Positions 50,194-58,166 of a DNA stretch of 64,000 bases are shown piece after piece. The translations under genes and the position numbers were made by a program. The first letter of the stretch is position 1, and every line of letters starts with the position of its first letter. Under the pieces are notes generated by a model, which saw only the letters and a program-made list of their open reading frames with translations, was not told where the DNA came from and did no database searches. This stretch comes from Chamaesiphon sp. 336R_metabinner_41 (GTDB lineage: Bacteria > Cyanobacteriota > Cyanobacteriia > Cyanobacteriales > Chamaesiphonaceae): assembly GCA_025359915.1 (NCBI GenBank), contig JANYDE010000137.1, positions 1 to 64,000 on the forward strand, in the 5' to 3' direction.

Positions 50194-50844
50194 TCAAGAT
50201 GGATCGTTACCCATAAAAGTAGGCATAGCGACAATATTATCATTCTGGCTGATCCCTTCTTGCCTAAAGACCTTCTTCACTGTCAATAGCAAAATCTTAA
50301 AATCGAGCCATAGGCTCCAATTATCTACATACCAAAGATCTAGTGCAAATTTTTCATCCCAGGTAAGAGCATTTCGCCCGTTAACCTGTGCCCAACCAGT
50401 AATCCCTGGTTGAACGTCATGACGACGTGCTTGCTCGGAATTGTACCGTTCTAGGTATTCTACCAACAATGGTCTCGGACCGACAAAACTCATATCACCC
50501 ATCAATACGTTCCAAAGCTGGGGTAGCTCATCTAAGCTAGCTTTTCGGAAAAATTGCCCCAAGGGAATTAACCGCTCTTCGTCAGAGAGTAAATTACCTT
50601 CAGCATCGCAATCGCTAGTCATTGTGCGAAACTTATATACAGTAAATATCTTACTATTTTTGCCGGGACGTGCTTGGGTAAAGACAATCGGGCTACCCAT
50701 GCGAACGCGAACCAGAACTGCTACTACTATTAAGATCGGAGAAAATAGCAACAGCAACAAGGCAGCCATCGATCGATCGCCGATTAGTTTGAGGACTAAG
50801 CTAAAATAGTTAGGCCGATTATCTGAATATTTTTTTTCTGTCAT
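50194..50844 (-). CDS. Short-form phosphoglycosyl transferase (bacterial sugar transferase)
   Basis: A 216-residue monotopic enzyme with one N-terminal hydrophobic segment (about 27-48) and a cytoplasmic catalytic domain. Hallmarks are YKFRTM, RKASLDELPQLWNVLMGDMSFVGPRPLL (Asp-Glu catalytic pair) and PGITGWAQVNGRNALTW. It loads the first sugar phosphate onto undecaprenyl phosphate, starting exopolysaccharide or lipopolysaccharide repeat units. It is the probable first gene of a minus-strand glycan unit with the GT4 gene. The A/T-rich ATTAATT repeats (50160-50190) lie just after its stop. Confidence 0.93.
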   Translation of the reverse strand: MTEKKYSDNRPNYFSLVLKLIGDRSMAALLLLLFSPILIVVAVLVRVRMGSPIVFTQARPGKNSKIFTVYKFRTMTSDCDAEGNLLSDEERLIPLGQFFRKASLDELPQLWNVLMGDMSFVGPRPLLVEYLERYNSEQARRHDVQPGITGWAQVNGRNALTWDEKFALDLWYVDNWSLWLDFKILLLTVKKVFRQEGISQNDNIVAMPTFMGNDPS

Positions 50845-51087
50845 TGTCGATCTCGATTCGGTAGTTATTATGAGAGCAATGGATATGGAATATAGCTCTA
50901 ACTAATCTTTATGTTTCCCATTAGCGGCATCAGCATTACCAAAGCAAAAGAATTCTTTCACTTTTGACCTGTGAGAGTCAAAAAGAGCTACCCTCTTTAG
51001 TTTATACAGCACTATCGCTCTGGACTGCAAATTATTTAAAATCGTTCGGTCAGCCTAGCTATACCCTCGAACATCAAAAGCCCCCTC

Positions 51088-51429
51088 ATGACTAAAATTA
51101 TCTCAGTATCCAGTCAACCAATTGTCAACTTATCAGCACAATCAGAGCGCAGTCAGCTTGATGCGGAGCGGATGCAAGAGGTCTTAACACTGCTCACAAG
51201 TTTAATTGCCAGAGAAGAGGCAACGATTAAATTAATCATCGGTTGTTTGTATGATATTGGAACTGTGAATGCCATTAATAAGAAAGTACGATTTCGAGCG
51301 ATCAATTCGGTGGCTAAATTTGCTGCTAAAAAATCTAAGCCAGTAGCCAAAGTATTTGCTTGGCGATGGTTTAATCAAAAATGTCCGCAGTTAATTGCTG
51401 GATGGCTGTATCGCAAGGTAAAATTTTAG
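51088..51429 (+). CDS. Small basic protein of unknown function
   Basis: A 113-residue protein with a polar N-terminus, a helical middle (LDAERMQEVLTLLTSLIAREEATIKLIIGCLYDIG, about 24-58) and a strongly basic C-terminal half (NKKVRFRAINSVAKFAAKKSKPVAKVFAWRW). I do not recognise it. The hydrophobic/basic alternation could suit membrane-surface or nucleic-acid binding. It is convergent with a serine protease gene. Confidence 0.6.
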   Translation: MTKIISVSSQPIVNLSAQSERSQLDAERMQEVLTLLTSLIAREEATIKLIIGCLYDIGTVNAINKKVRFRAINSVAKFAAKKSKPVAKVFAWRWFNQKCPQLIAGWLYRKVKF

Positions 51430-51462
51430 GGCGTTAGGCGACACCAACAATTATCAACTAAA

Positions 51463-52305
51463 TTAAAGCCTAGCGTATTCTTTGACAAATTCGATCGGAA
51501 TTGCCCAATTAGAATTCTTAATCTGTTCTTGGAGTACGTCGCTGACAGTGGAGCCATCTTCGAGGATTTCTGGACTATCCCAGAGGGGATGAGCATGAAC
51601 GCCATTAATCCCAATTAACTTGCCAGATCGATCGATCATTGGCCCCCCGCTCATACCTTTCTCGATCGATCGATCTGAGCCGATGCTATAGCCTCCAGCG
51701 ATGGGAATCGGTAAAATTTGAACAATTTGACCGCTAACGATATTCGGCTCCCAGATTTGCGTAGAGGTGTCATTGGATCGGTTCTCGCGTCCAGCAGAGG
51801 CTTCGCCAACGCCAACGAGGGGAAATCCAGATGACCAAACTCGATCGCCAGTTTTCGGTAGAGCTGTGGCTAATTTTGCAGTAAGATAAGTACGATCGGG
51901 ACTTTGAAAACGAAGGATACTTAAATCGCGATTTTGTCCGGTTGGGGGCGTAATTAAAGCGGCGGCGTAGACTTGCCCGTCATGAGTTTGGAGTTGAAAC
52001 GGCACACTCGCAGATTGAATCACATGGGCATTGGTAATCACAGTATAAACATGCTGTTGTTTGGCGAGTAGCACCCCAGAACCGATGGTTTCACCATGCG
52101 CCAATATTTTAATCGAGATCGATCGTAAGTGCTGCTGTAATTTCTGCTCTTGTGTCGCGCCCAACTCAGACACCACAAAAGATTGAGTCAAAATTTTCGG
52201 GAGCAAGAGTGTTAGGGTTGTGATATACAACATCGGGAACACTCTCGCAATCCAGTATTGCCATTGAGGAGATTCTAGCAGTTCAGAGGGAGTGAGCTTA
52301 GACAT
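51463..52305 (-). CDS. Membrane-anchored trypsin-like serine protease
   Basis: A 280-residue protein with an N-terminal membrane segment (about 22-44) and a trypsin-fold domain. The catalytic triad is readable: His in VITNAHVI, Asp in NRDLSILRF and Ser in GMSGGPMID. It lacks a PDZ domain, unlike DegP/HtrA. A short insert GEASAGRENRSND in the middle is coded by bases resembling the 16-mer repeat at 18605 (AGAGGCTTCGCCAACG). It probably acts outside the cytoplasmic membrane. Single gene. Confidence 0.88.
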   Translation of the reverse strand: MSKLTPSELLESPQWQYWIARVFPMLYITTLTLLLPKILTQSFVVSELGATQEQKLQQHLRSISIKILAHGETIGSGVLLAKQQHVYTVITNAHVIQSASVPFQLQTHDGQVYAAALITPPTGQNRDLSILRFQSPDRTYLTAKLATALPKTGDRVWSSGFPLVGVGEASAGRENRSNDTSTQIWEPNIVSGQIVQILPIPIAGGYSIGSDRSIEKGMSGGPMIDRSGKLIGINGVHAHPLWDSPEILEDGSTVSDVLQEQIKNSNWAIPIEFVKEYARL

Positions 52306-52414
52306 TAGAATTCAGATCGGCGTGAAAACCGTAGTCTTGTAAACATGCATTTCACTGAGGATGTTTTAGGATAAGTGGTAGTGCTGTTGTCAATTACAAT
52401 CGGGAAACAAAGAC

Positions 52415-53218
52415 ATGCTGGAACTATATCAATTTGAATTGTCGCATTTTTCGGAAAAAGTGAGATTGATTCTCGACTATAAAGGGTTAGCATACCGTAA
52501 AATCGAAGTTGTACCTGGAATGGGTCAACTGGACTTATTTCGGATGTCTGGACAAAGACAGGTACCCGTACTCAAAGATGGTGGTAAAATCATTTCTGAC
52601 TCTACGGCAATCGCGCTTTACTTAGACAAAACTTATCCAGATCGACCAATTATCCCGACGAATCCCCAGCAAAAAGCAAATTGCTTACTGCTCGAACAAT
52701 GGGCGGATAGCTCGATCGGGATCAAAGGACGTAGTATCTTATTAGAAAGTCTCAAAAATAGCAACCTTCGTACTTCTATTTTACCCGCTGGGACACCCGA
52801 TATACTTAGAAATTTAGTCGGTTCGATTCCTAGAGAAGCGATCGATGTACTAGGATTAGGCTTAGGCTTAACTCCAGACTCAATTAGAGCCGCCAAAGCC
52901 GAAATGCACCGCAGTCTCGAATCTATCTGCTTGCTCCTGGCTCAAAATTCTTGTGATTATCTCACGGGTGATACCCCTACCCTAGCAGACTTGACGGTAG
53001 CCGGATTGAGCCTCTTGATCAAAATACCTGATGGCCCGTACCTGAATATCGCCGATAATCTTAAAGGGAAAGGTATACCTGGTTTCGCTGATAATCCCGA
53101 CTACGATCTATTCTTCACCTGGCGCGATAAGCTCTACGCCGATTTCCGAAAACCTCACAAGCCAGACATGAATAATTCTGGCACCGCAACAGCTCCAACT
53201 ACAATTGCGATCGATTAA
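52415..53218 (+). CDS. Glutathione S-transferase family protein
   Basis: A 267-residue protein with an N-terminal thioredoxin-like domain (LYQFELSHFSEKVRLILDYKGLAYRKIEV) containing the cis-Pro region RQVPVLKDGG and DSTAIALYLDKTYP. The all-helical C-terminal domain follows. There is a Ser at the usual catalytic position (SHFS). The C-terminal 20 residues are Thr/Ala-rich and probably disordered. Substrate unknown. A double hairpin separates it from the ABC ATPase. Confidence 0.85.
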   Translation: MLELYQFELSHFSEKVRLILDYKGLAYRKIEVVPGMGQLDLFRMSGQRQVPVLKDGGKIISDSTAIALYLDKTYPDRPIIPTNPQQKANCLLLEQWADSSIGIKGRSILLESLKNSNLRTSILPAGTPDILRNLVGSIPREAIDVLGLGLGLTPDSIRAAKAEMHRSLESICLLLAQNSCDYLTGDTPTLADLTVAGLSLLIKIPDGPYLNIADNLKGKGIPGFADNPDYDLFFTWRDKLYADFRKPHKPDMNNSGTATAPTTIAID

Positions 53219-53252
53219 TTTAGGCTTTAGGGGAAAGGGGCTTACCCACCCC

Positions 53253-53295
53253 GATAGAGCCTACGGCTCTATCGCCCCTCCTTGGAGGGGATTTT
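53253..53295 (+). terminator. Double hairpin terminator after the GST gene
   Basis: GATAGAGCC-TAC-GGCTCTATC (perfect 9-base stem) is followed directly by CCCCTCC-TT-GGAGGGG and ATTTTT. The second part equals the repeat at 35605. It is placed between the GST gene and the ABC ATPase. Confidence 0.7.
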
Positions 53296-53348
53296 TCCAC
53301 ACATCTACTACCAACTCTCTCAGTCTCCCAGTCCCCCAGTCCCCACCG

Positions 53349-54341
53349 ATGCCTAGTATTATTGTCGATCGACTAAGCAAAGTATATCCTGTCGCGATCA
53401 AAGAGCCTGGATTGAAAGGGACGATCGATCATTTCTTCCAGCGTAAGTACAAGCAAATCGACGCTGTAAAGGACGTTTCCTTCCAAATTGAAGCTGGAGA
53501 GGTGGTCGGCTTTTTGGGGGCAAATGGGGCGGGTAAAACCACCACTCTGAAGATGCTCAGTGGTTTGATCCATCCCTCGACGGGGACGGTAAATGTCGCT
53601 GGGCAAATTCCGTTTAAGCGGGAGATTGCGTTTCTCAAGCAAATTACCCTGGTGATGGGGCAAAAGCAGCAGTTAATCTGGGATTTACCCGCCTTGGATT
53701 CGCTCAAAATGAATGCGGCTGTCTATGGTTTGAGCGACAAAACTGCTAATTTCCGCATCAATGAATTAGCTGAAATGCTATCTATTCAAGGCAAACTTAC
53801 CCAACCAGTGCGGAAGTTATCCCTGGGCGAACGGATGAAAGCCGAATTATTAGCCGCCTTAATTCACGAGCCAAAAGTGTTATTTCTCGACGAACCGACA
53901 TTAGGCTTGGATATCAATGCTCAGGTAGCAGTTCGTCAATTTCTGCGCGAATATAATCAGCAATATAAAGCGACAATCTTGCTGACGAGTCACTATATGA
54001 CCGATATTACCGCACTATGCGATCGAGTCTTGGTGATTCATCAGGGACAATTAATTTATGATGGTAGTCTCAATGGTTTAGTCGAAAGATTTTCACCCTG
54101 TCGTGAAGTTAAGGTAGAATTCGATCGAGTTTATGCGATCGACATATTAGCAAAATACGCCCAGGTAAAAGAAGTTGAAGGCGCATCCGCTAGCTTTTTA
54201 GTACCTCAAGAAATCCTGACTAAAACTGTCTCGCAAATGTTGGGAGAATTAGCCGTGGTAGATCTCAGTATTACAGATCCTCCGATCGATGATGTAATCG
54301 GTCAGATATTTCAATCGGGAAATGCTGAAAATCTAGCCTAA
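53349..54341 (+). CDS. ABC-2 transporter ATP-binding protein (NatA-like)
   Basis: Start ATG 53349 (MPSIIVDRLSKVYPVAIKEPG), 330 residues; the frame extends upstream through non-coding hairpins. Walker A GANGAGKTT, a signature variant KLSLGERMKAELLAAL, Walker B VLFLDEPTLGLD and a C-terminal regulatory region. The long N-terminal KEPGLKGTIDHFFQRKYKQIDAVKDVSF insert is typical of ATPases that serve DUF990-type permease pairs. Those permeases are at 9274-10861; no permease is adjacent here. Confidence 0.88.
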   Translation: MPSIIVDRLSKVYPVAIKEPGLKGTIDHFFQRKYKQIDAVKDVSFQIEAGEVVGFLGANGAGKTTTLKMLSGLIHPSTGTVNVAGQIPFKREIAFLKQITLVMGQKQQLIWDLPALDSLKMNAAVYGLSDKTANFRINELAEMLSIQGKLTQPVRKLSLGERMKAELLAALIHEPKVLFLDEPTLGLDINAQVAVRQFLREYNQQYKATILLTSHYMTDITALCDRVLVIHQGQLIYDGSLNGLVERFSPCREVKVEFDRVYAIDILAKYAQVKEVEGASASFLVPQEILTKTVSQMLGELAVVDLSITDPPIDDVIGQIFQSGNAENLA

Positions 54342-54430
54342 ACCAACAACACCTAGCGAGATATTGCACCTTTCCTTCCCCAAAAATTTTCACTAAGATC
54401 GAAGGATTAGTATTATTCCTATATTATTCC

Positions 54431-55336
54431 ATGACCACCACGCCATCCCTCGCACCGATCGACAAGACTGAGAAACTATCCTGGAACTGGCGCGGACACC
54501 AGATTAAATATACAATTAGAGGTGAAGGTCAACCGCTGTTGTTGATTCATGGTTTTGGTGCATCGATCGATCATTGGCGCAAAAATATCCCAGTATTAGC
54601 TGAAGGTGGATATCAAGTATACGCGATCGATCTACTCGGATTTGGCGGTTCGGACAAAGCCCCGATCGACTACAGTATGGAACTGTGGGAAGAATTAGTC
54701 GTAGACTTCTGGCACGAGTATATCAACCAACCGACGGTATTTGTCGGTAACTCGATCGGTGCTTTACTGAGTCTGATGTTGGTAGCCCATCACCCCGAAA
54801 TTAGTGCGGGTGGAGTCTTAATTAATTGCGCTGGTGGATTAAACCATCGCCCCGACGAATTGAATTTTATGCTGCGGAATGTGATGGGGATATTCACAAA
54901 TATTGTCGCATCTCCAGCCTTCGGTAAATTTATCTTCGATCGAGTTCGCCAGAAATCGCGCATCCGCACTAGCCTCTACCAAGTCTATACCCGCCGTGAA
55001 GCCGTCACCGACGAACTAATCGAGATTATCCACCAACCTGCTTGCGATCCAGGCGCACAGCAAGTTTTCGCCTCAATTCTCACCGCCTCACCAGGGCCGA
55101 CTCCCGAATCATTATTACCCGCAGTGACTAAACCGCTACTAGTATTATGGGGCGAAAATGACCCTTGGACACCGATCAAAGGTGCAACAGTCTATCAGGA
55201 ACTCGCCGCTGCCGGACAAACAATCAAGGTTGTTTCGATCCCCAATGCAGGGCATTGTCCCCACGATGAGCATCCCGAAGTTGTTAATCCAGCAATTTTA
55301 AATTGGTTGGAGACGATCGATAAAATATCCATCTAA
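54431..55336 (+). CDS. Alpha/beta hydrolase
   Basis: A 301-residue enzyme with the standard fold: oxyanion region LLLIHGFGASIDHWR, nucleophile elbow GNSIGA (Ser), catalytic Asp in LWGENDPWTP and His in PNAGHCPHDEHPE. The resemblance is to cyanobacterial/plastid alpha/beta hydrolases of unknown substrate. It starts 90 bases after the ABC ATPase and ends 15 bases before the ferredoxin-MBL gene, so co-transcription with the latter is likely. Confidence 0.88.
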   Translation: MTTTPSLAPIDKTEKLSWNWRGHQIKYTIRGEGQPLLLIHGFGASIDHWRKNIPVLAEGGYQVYAIDLLGFGGSDKAPIDYSMELWEELVVDFWHEYINQPTVFVGNSIGALLSLMLVAHHPEISAGGVLINCAGGLNHRPDELNFMLRNVMGIFTNIVASPAFGKFIFDRVRQKSRIRTSLYQVYTRREAVTDELIEIIHQPACDPGAQQVFASILTASPGPTPESLLPAVTKPLLVLWGENDPWTPIKGATVYQELAAAGQTIKVVSIPNAGHCPHDEHPEVVNPAILNWLETIDKISI

Positions 55337-55350
55337 ATCTCTTTAATTTT

Positions 55351-56223
55351 ATGGCACATTTAGCGCATCGACGAATTGAAAATATCGACGGTGATTTTTA
55401 CGTCGATAAAAGTTGTATTGACTGCGATACTTGTCGCTGGATGGCTCCGACGGTATTCAGTCGATCTGGTGATATGTCGGCAGTTTATCATCAACCGATC
55501 GATCCTGCTGAAAGATTGGTGGCGATGCAGGCATTATTATCATGTCCGACAGGATCGATCGGGACGCGAGAAAAGCCCTATGATATCAAGCAAGCTCAGG
55601 CATCATTCCCACTACTCATCACCGAAAATGTTTATCATTGCGGTTATCATTCTGAGAAATCTTATGGAGCCGCGAGTTATTTAATTCAGCATCCAGATGG
55701 CAATATTTTGATCGATTCACCCCGATTTACACCGCCATTAGTCAAACAGATTGAAGCAATGGGTGGCGTAAAATATCTCTATCTCACCCATCGCGATGAT
55801 GTCGCCGATCATCAGAAGTTTCACGAGCATTTTGGTTGCGATCGCATCCTGCATCAAGACGATATTACCACTGATACGCAATCGATCGAACATCAACTTC
55901 AAGGGATAGATTCGATTGAATTAACTCCTGATGTTCTAATTATCCCCGTCCCTGGACATAGTAAAGGACATACGGTTCTACTATACAAACACAAATTTCT
56001 ATTCACTGGCGATCATCTTGCTTTCAGTCGCCGCCTCGGACATCTGGGAGCCTTTCGAGATTTCTGTTGGTATTCCTGGGCGGAACAGCTTAAATCTATG
56101 CAAAAATTAGCAACGTATGATTTTGAATGGGTTCTACCAGGTCATGGCAGACGATATTATGCTGACGTAGAAATGATGCATGAGCAGATGCAGAAATGTG
56201 TCGATTGGATGGCTACTGTTTGA
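55351..56223 (+). CDS. Ferredoxin-metallo-beta-lactamase fusion protein
   Basis: A 290-residue fusion. The N-terminal [4Fe-4S]-type ferredoxin (about 1-75) has Cys22-x2-Cys25-x2-Cys28 and Cys65-Pro. It is followed by an MBL-fold hydrolase (about 88-285) with His147, Asp149, Asp150, Asp153, His154 (THRDDVADH), His203 (PGHSKGHT), Asp221 (TGD) and His265 (PGHG). The usual HxHxDH motif is replaced by HxDDxxDH. Redox coupling of the hydrolase is implied but unproved. It lies 15 bases after an alpha/beta hydrolase and 9 bases before an RNA ligase. Confidence 0.9.
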   Translation: MAHLAHRRIENIDGDFYVDKSCIDCDTCRWMAPTVFSRSGDMSAVYHQPIDPAERLVAMQALLSCPTGSIGTREKPYDIKQAQASFPLLITENVYHCGYHSEKSYGAASYLIQHPDGNILIDSPRFTPPLVKQIEAMGGVKYLYLTHRDDVADHQKFHEHFGCDRILHQDDITTDTQSIEHQLQGIDSIELTPDVLIIPVPGHSKGHTVLLYKHKFLFTGDHLAFSRRLGHLGAFRDFCWYSWAEQLKSMQKLATYDFEWVLPGHGRRYYADVEMMHEQMQKCVDWMATV

Positions 56224-56232
56224 AAATTAAAT

Positions 56233-57297
56233 ATGAGTACTATCAAAGTAGAAGTTTGCAAAATTCTAGAAATCAAGCCCCATAATAATGCTAATGCTTT
56301 GGAACTAGCCACCGTTCAAGGTTGGCAAATGTGTGTCAAAAAAGGTGTCCATCAATCAGGGGATTTGGTTGTTTATTTTGAGCAAGAAACCGTTCTGACA
56401 AAAGAAGTTGCAGATCGATTGAATGTTGGTGCATATCTAGTTGAAAAAACTGATATTAATGGCGATCGAGTCTTAGTAGTTCACCGGATTAAATTGCGTG
56501 GTGAGCCATCATTTGGACTGGTAGTTCAGCCGGAAGTGGGGATGGAATTAGGTGCTGATGTTGCCGAATTTTATGGTGCAACTAAATATTATCCACCAGT
56601 TAAAGCACAAGCTGGAGATAGTGCCAGTGACGATCCTGATTTTCCTAAATATACTAACCTGGAAAATATGCGCAGCTACCCCAAAATCTTAGAAGCAGGG
56701 GAATTAGTGATCGCGACAGAAAAAATTCACGGTACAAATGCTAGGGTTGGTTTTGTTTGGCATTCTGATGAAGAACAGCCGACAATGATGGCTGGATCAA
56801 GAGCTTTGCGGCGCAAAGAACCGGAAGATCCGATGGCAATGGTGGTGAATACTTACTGGTTTCCGCACACATTAATTAGTGTCAAAAAGTTACTAGAAGA
56901 TTTGCAAAGTCAAGGGCATAAACAAGCGATCTTATATGGCGAAGTTTATGGGCAAGGAATTCAGGCTTATACATATGGCGAGAAAAGAATGAATTTCCGC
57001 GCTTTTGATTTGATGTTGGATGGTAAGTATGTTGACTATCCAATCTTTAAATCTTTATGCGATAAACATCAAGTAGAGCAAGTACCATTAATCTATGAAG
57101 GTGCTTTTTCACTGAAATTTATCAAGGGATTATCTGATGGTGATTCCCTAATTGGTGGTAATCACGGTAGGGAAGGAGTCGTTGTCAAACCGATAGAGGA
57201 GAGGAACAATGCTAAATCAGGAAGGGTGATCTTAAAGTATATTGGCGATCGATACTTATTTGGCAAAGTCGCCGAACAAGATACCACCGATGTCTAA
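56233..57297 (+). CDS. ATP-dependent RNA ligase of the Rnl5 (DRB0094) family
   Basis: A 354-residue ligase. It has an N-terminal OB-like domain (about 1-130), then the nucleotidyltransferase core: motif I EKIHGTN with the adenylated Lys164, motif III ILYGEVYG (233-240), motif IV GREGVVVKP (312-320) and motif V LKYIGDRYL (334-342). The best-known member, Deinococcus DraRnl, seals 3'-OH/5'-phosphate nicks in RNA-containing duplexes. It begins 9 bases after the ferredoxin-MBL gene, so the two are likely co-expressed. The target RNA is unknown. Confidence 0.9.
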   Translation: MSTIKVEVCKILEIKPHNNANALELATVQGWQMCVKKGVHQSGDLVVYFEQETVLTKEVADRLNVGAYLVEKTDINGDRVLVVHRIKLRGEPSFGLVVQPEVGMELGADVAEFYGATKYYPPVKAQAGDSASDDPDFPKYTNLENMRSYPKILEAGELVIATEKIHGTNARVGFVWHSDEEQPTMMAGSRALRRKEPEDPMAMVVNTYWFPHTLISVKKLLEDLQSQGHKQAILYGEVYGQGIQAYTYGEKRMNFRAFDLMLDGKYVDYPIFKSLCDKHQVEQVPLIYEGAFSLKFIKGLSDGDSLIGGNHGREGVVVKPIEERNNAKSGRVILKYIGDRYLFGKVAEQDTTDV

Positions 57298-57348
57298 AAT
57301 GTCGATCGTAATCTACAATTAAGGTACAATCTAATCGGAAGCTCAACG

Positions 57349-57573
57349 ATGCAAGTATCTTTAATAGAAGCCGCAGCTAGCCTGAGTGACTTAGTTCAAG
57401 CTGCTATCAATGGTGAAGAAGTAATTTTACTCGATGGAGATCGACCTGCAATTAAATTTACTCCAATAACATCAGCCAAGCCTCGTCCAAAATTTGGCAG
57501 TGCTAAAGGACTAGTCTGGATGTCAGATGATTTTGATGAGCCTTTAGAAGAAATGAAGGAGTATATGGAGTGA
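57349..57573 (+). CDS. Antitoxin of the Phd/YefM type
   Basis: A 74-residue protein beginning MQVSLIEAAASLSDLVQAAINGEEVILLDGDRPAIKFTPI, the classic Phd-family N-terminal DNA-binding domain. The C-terminal half (GSAKGLVWMSDDFDEPLEEMKEYME) is acidic and serves to wrap the toxin. It overlaps the PIN toxin gene by 4 bases (GTGA). Confidence 0.9.
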   Translation: MQVSLIEAAASLSDLVQAAINGEEVILLDGDRPAIKFTPITSAKPRPKFGSAKGLVWMSDDFDEPLEEMKEYME

Positions 57574-57953
57574 AGCAATTACTCGATACGCATACGTTTT
57601 TGTGGTTTGTCATGGGAAATCCCAGAATTACGCCAAAATTGAGAGCGCAAATCGAAGATAATGAAAATTTTGTTAGCATTGTCAGTATCTGGGAAATAGC
57701 TATCAAAAATGGAATTGGTAAGTTAAATCTTGAGGTGTCTTTCGATAATTTTGTAGACCAACAAATAATTCCTAATGGAATTCAAATATTAGATATTAAA
57801 CTCGAACATCTCAAAGTCCTTACGACATTACCACTCTATCATCGAGATCCTTTTGACCGTATATTAATTGCTCAGGCAATAATGGAGGATATCGTACTTG
57901 TTAGTGCTGATAGTGTGTTTGCTCCATATCCAGTTCAAAGAGTTTGGGAATAA
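57570..57953 (+). CDS. PIN-domain toxin (VapC-like)
   Basis: A 127-residue ribonuclease from a GTG start overlapping the antitoxin stop. The acidic active-site residues are in LLDTHTFLWF (Asp), SIWEIAIK (Glu), RDPFDRILIAQA (Asp) and LVSADSVF (Asp). It is an intact toxin-antitoxin module following the RNA ligase by about 50 bases, which is suggestive of an RNA-damage and repair neighbourhood. It may, however, be a chance insertion. Confidence 0.92.
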   Translation: MKQLLDTHTFLWFVMGNPRITPKLRAQIEDNENFVSIVSIWEIAIKNGIGKLNLEVSFDNFVDQQIIPNGIQILDIKLEHLKVLTTLPLYHRDPFDRILIAQAIMEDIVLVSADSVFAPYPVQRVWE

Positions 57954-57994
57954 ATATACTAATATTATGCGTTAGTAGATTATCAATCTTTACC

Positions 57995-58042
57995 AAAACT
58001 GAGAGTAGGGGCAATTCATGAATTGCCCCTACTCTCAGTTTT
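57995..58042. repeat. Family-1 palindrome, perfect 24-base arms
   Basis: AAAACTGAGAGTAGGGGCAA and its complement around the shared centre. It lies after the toxin gene and before the convergent NFACT gene. The outer arm (ACTGAGAGTA) differs from other copies but is complementary to its partner. Confidence 0.92.
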
Positions 58043-58166
58043 AGGTTCGCATGAATTGAATTAGTAGTGATTCAGTAAGAATAAACTCAAATGAAGATAG
58101 AAGGAAATAAATTAATCTTTACAGAACGCGAATTTCATTGTGACGATTTTTTTGAAGGAGAGGACA

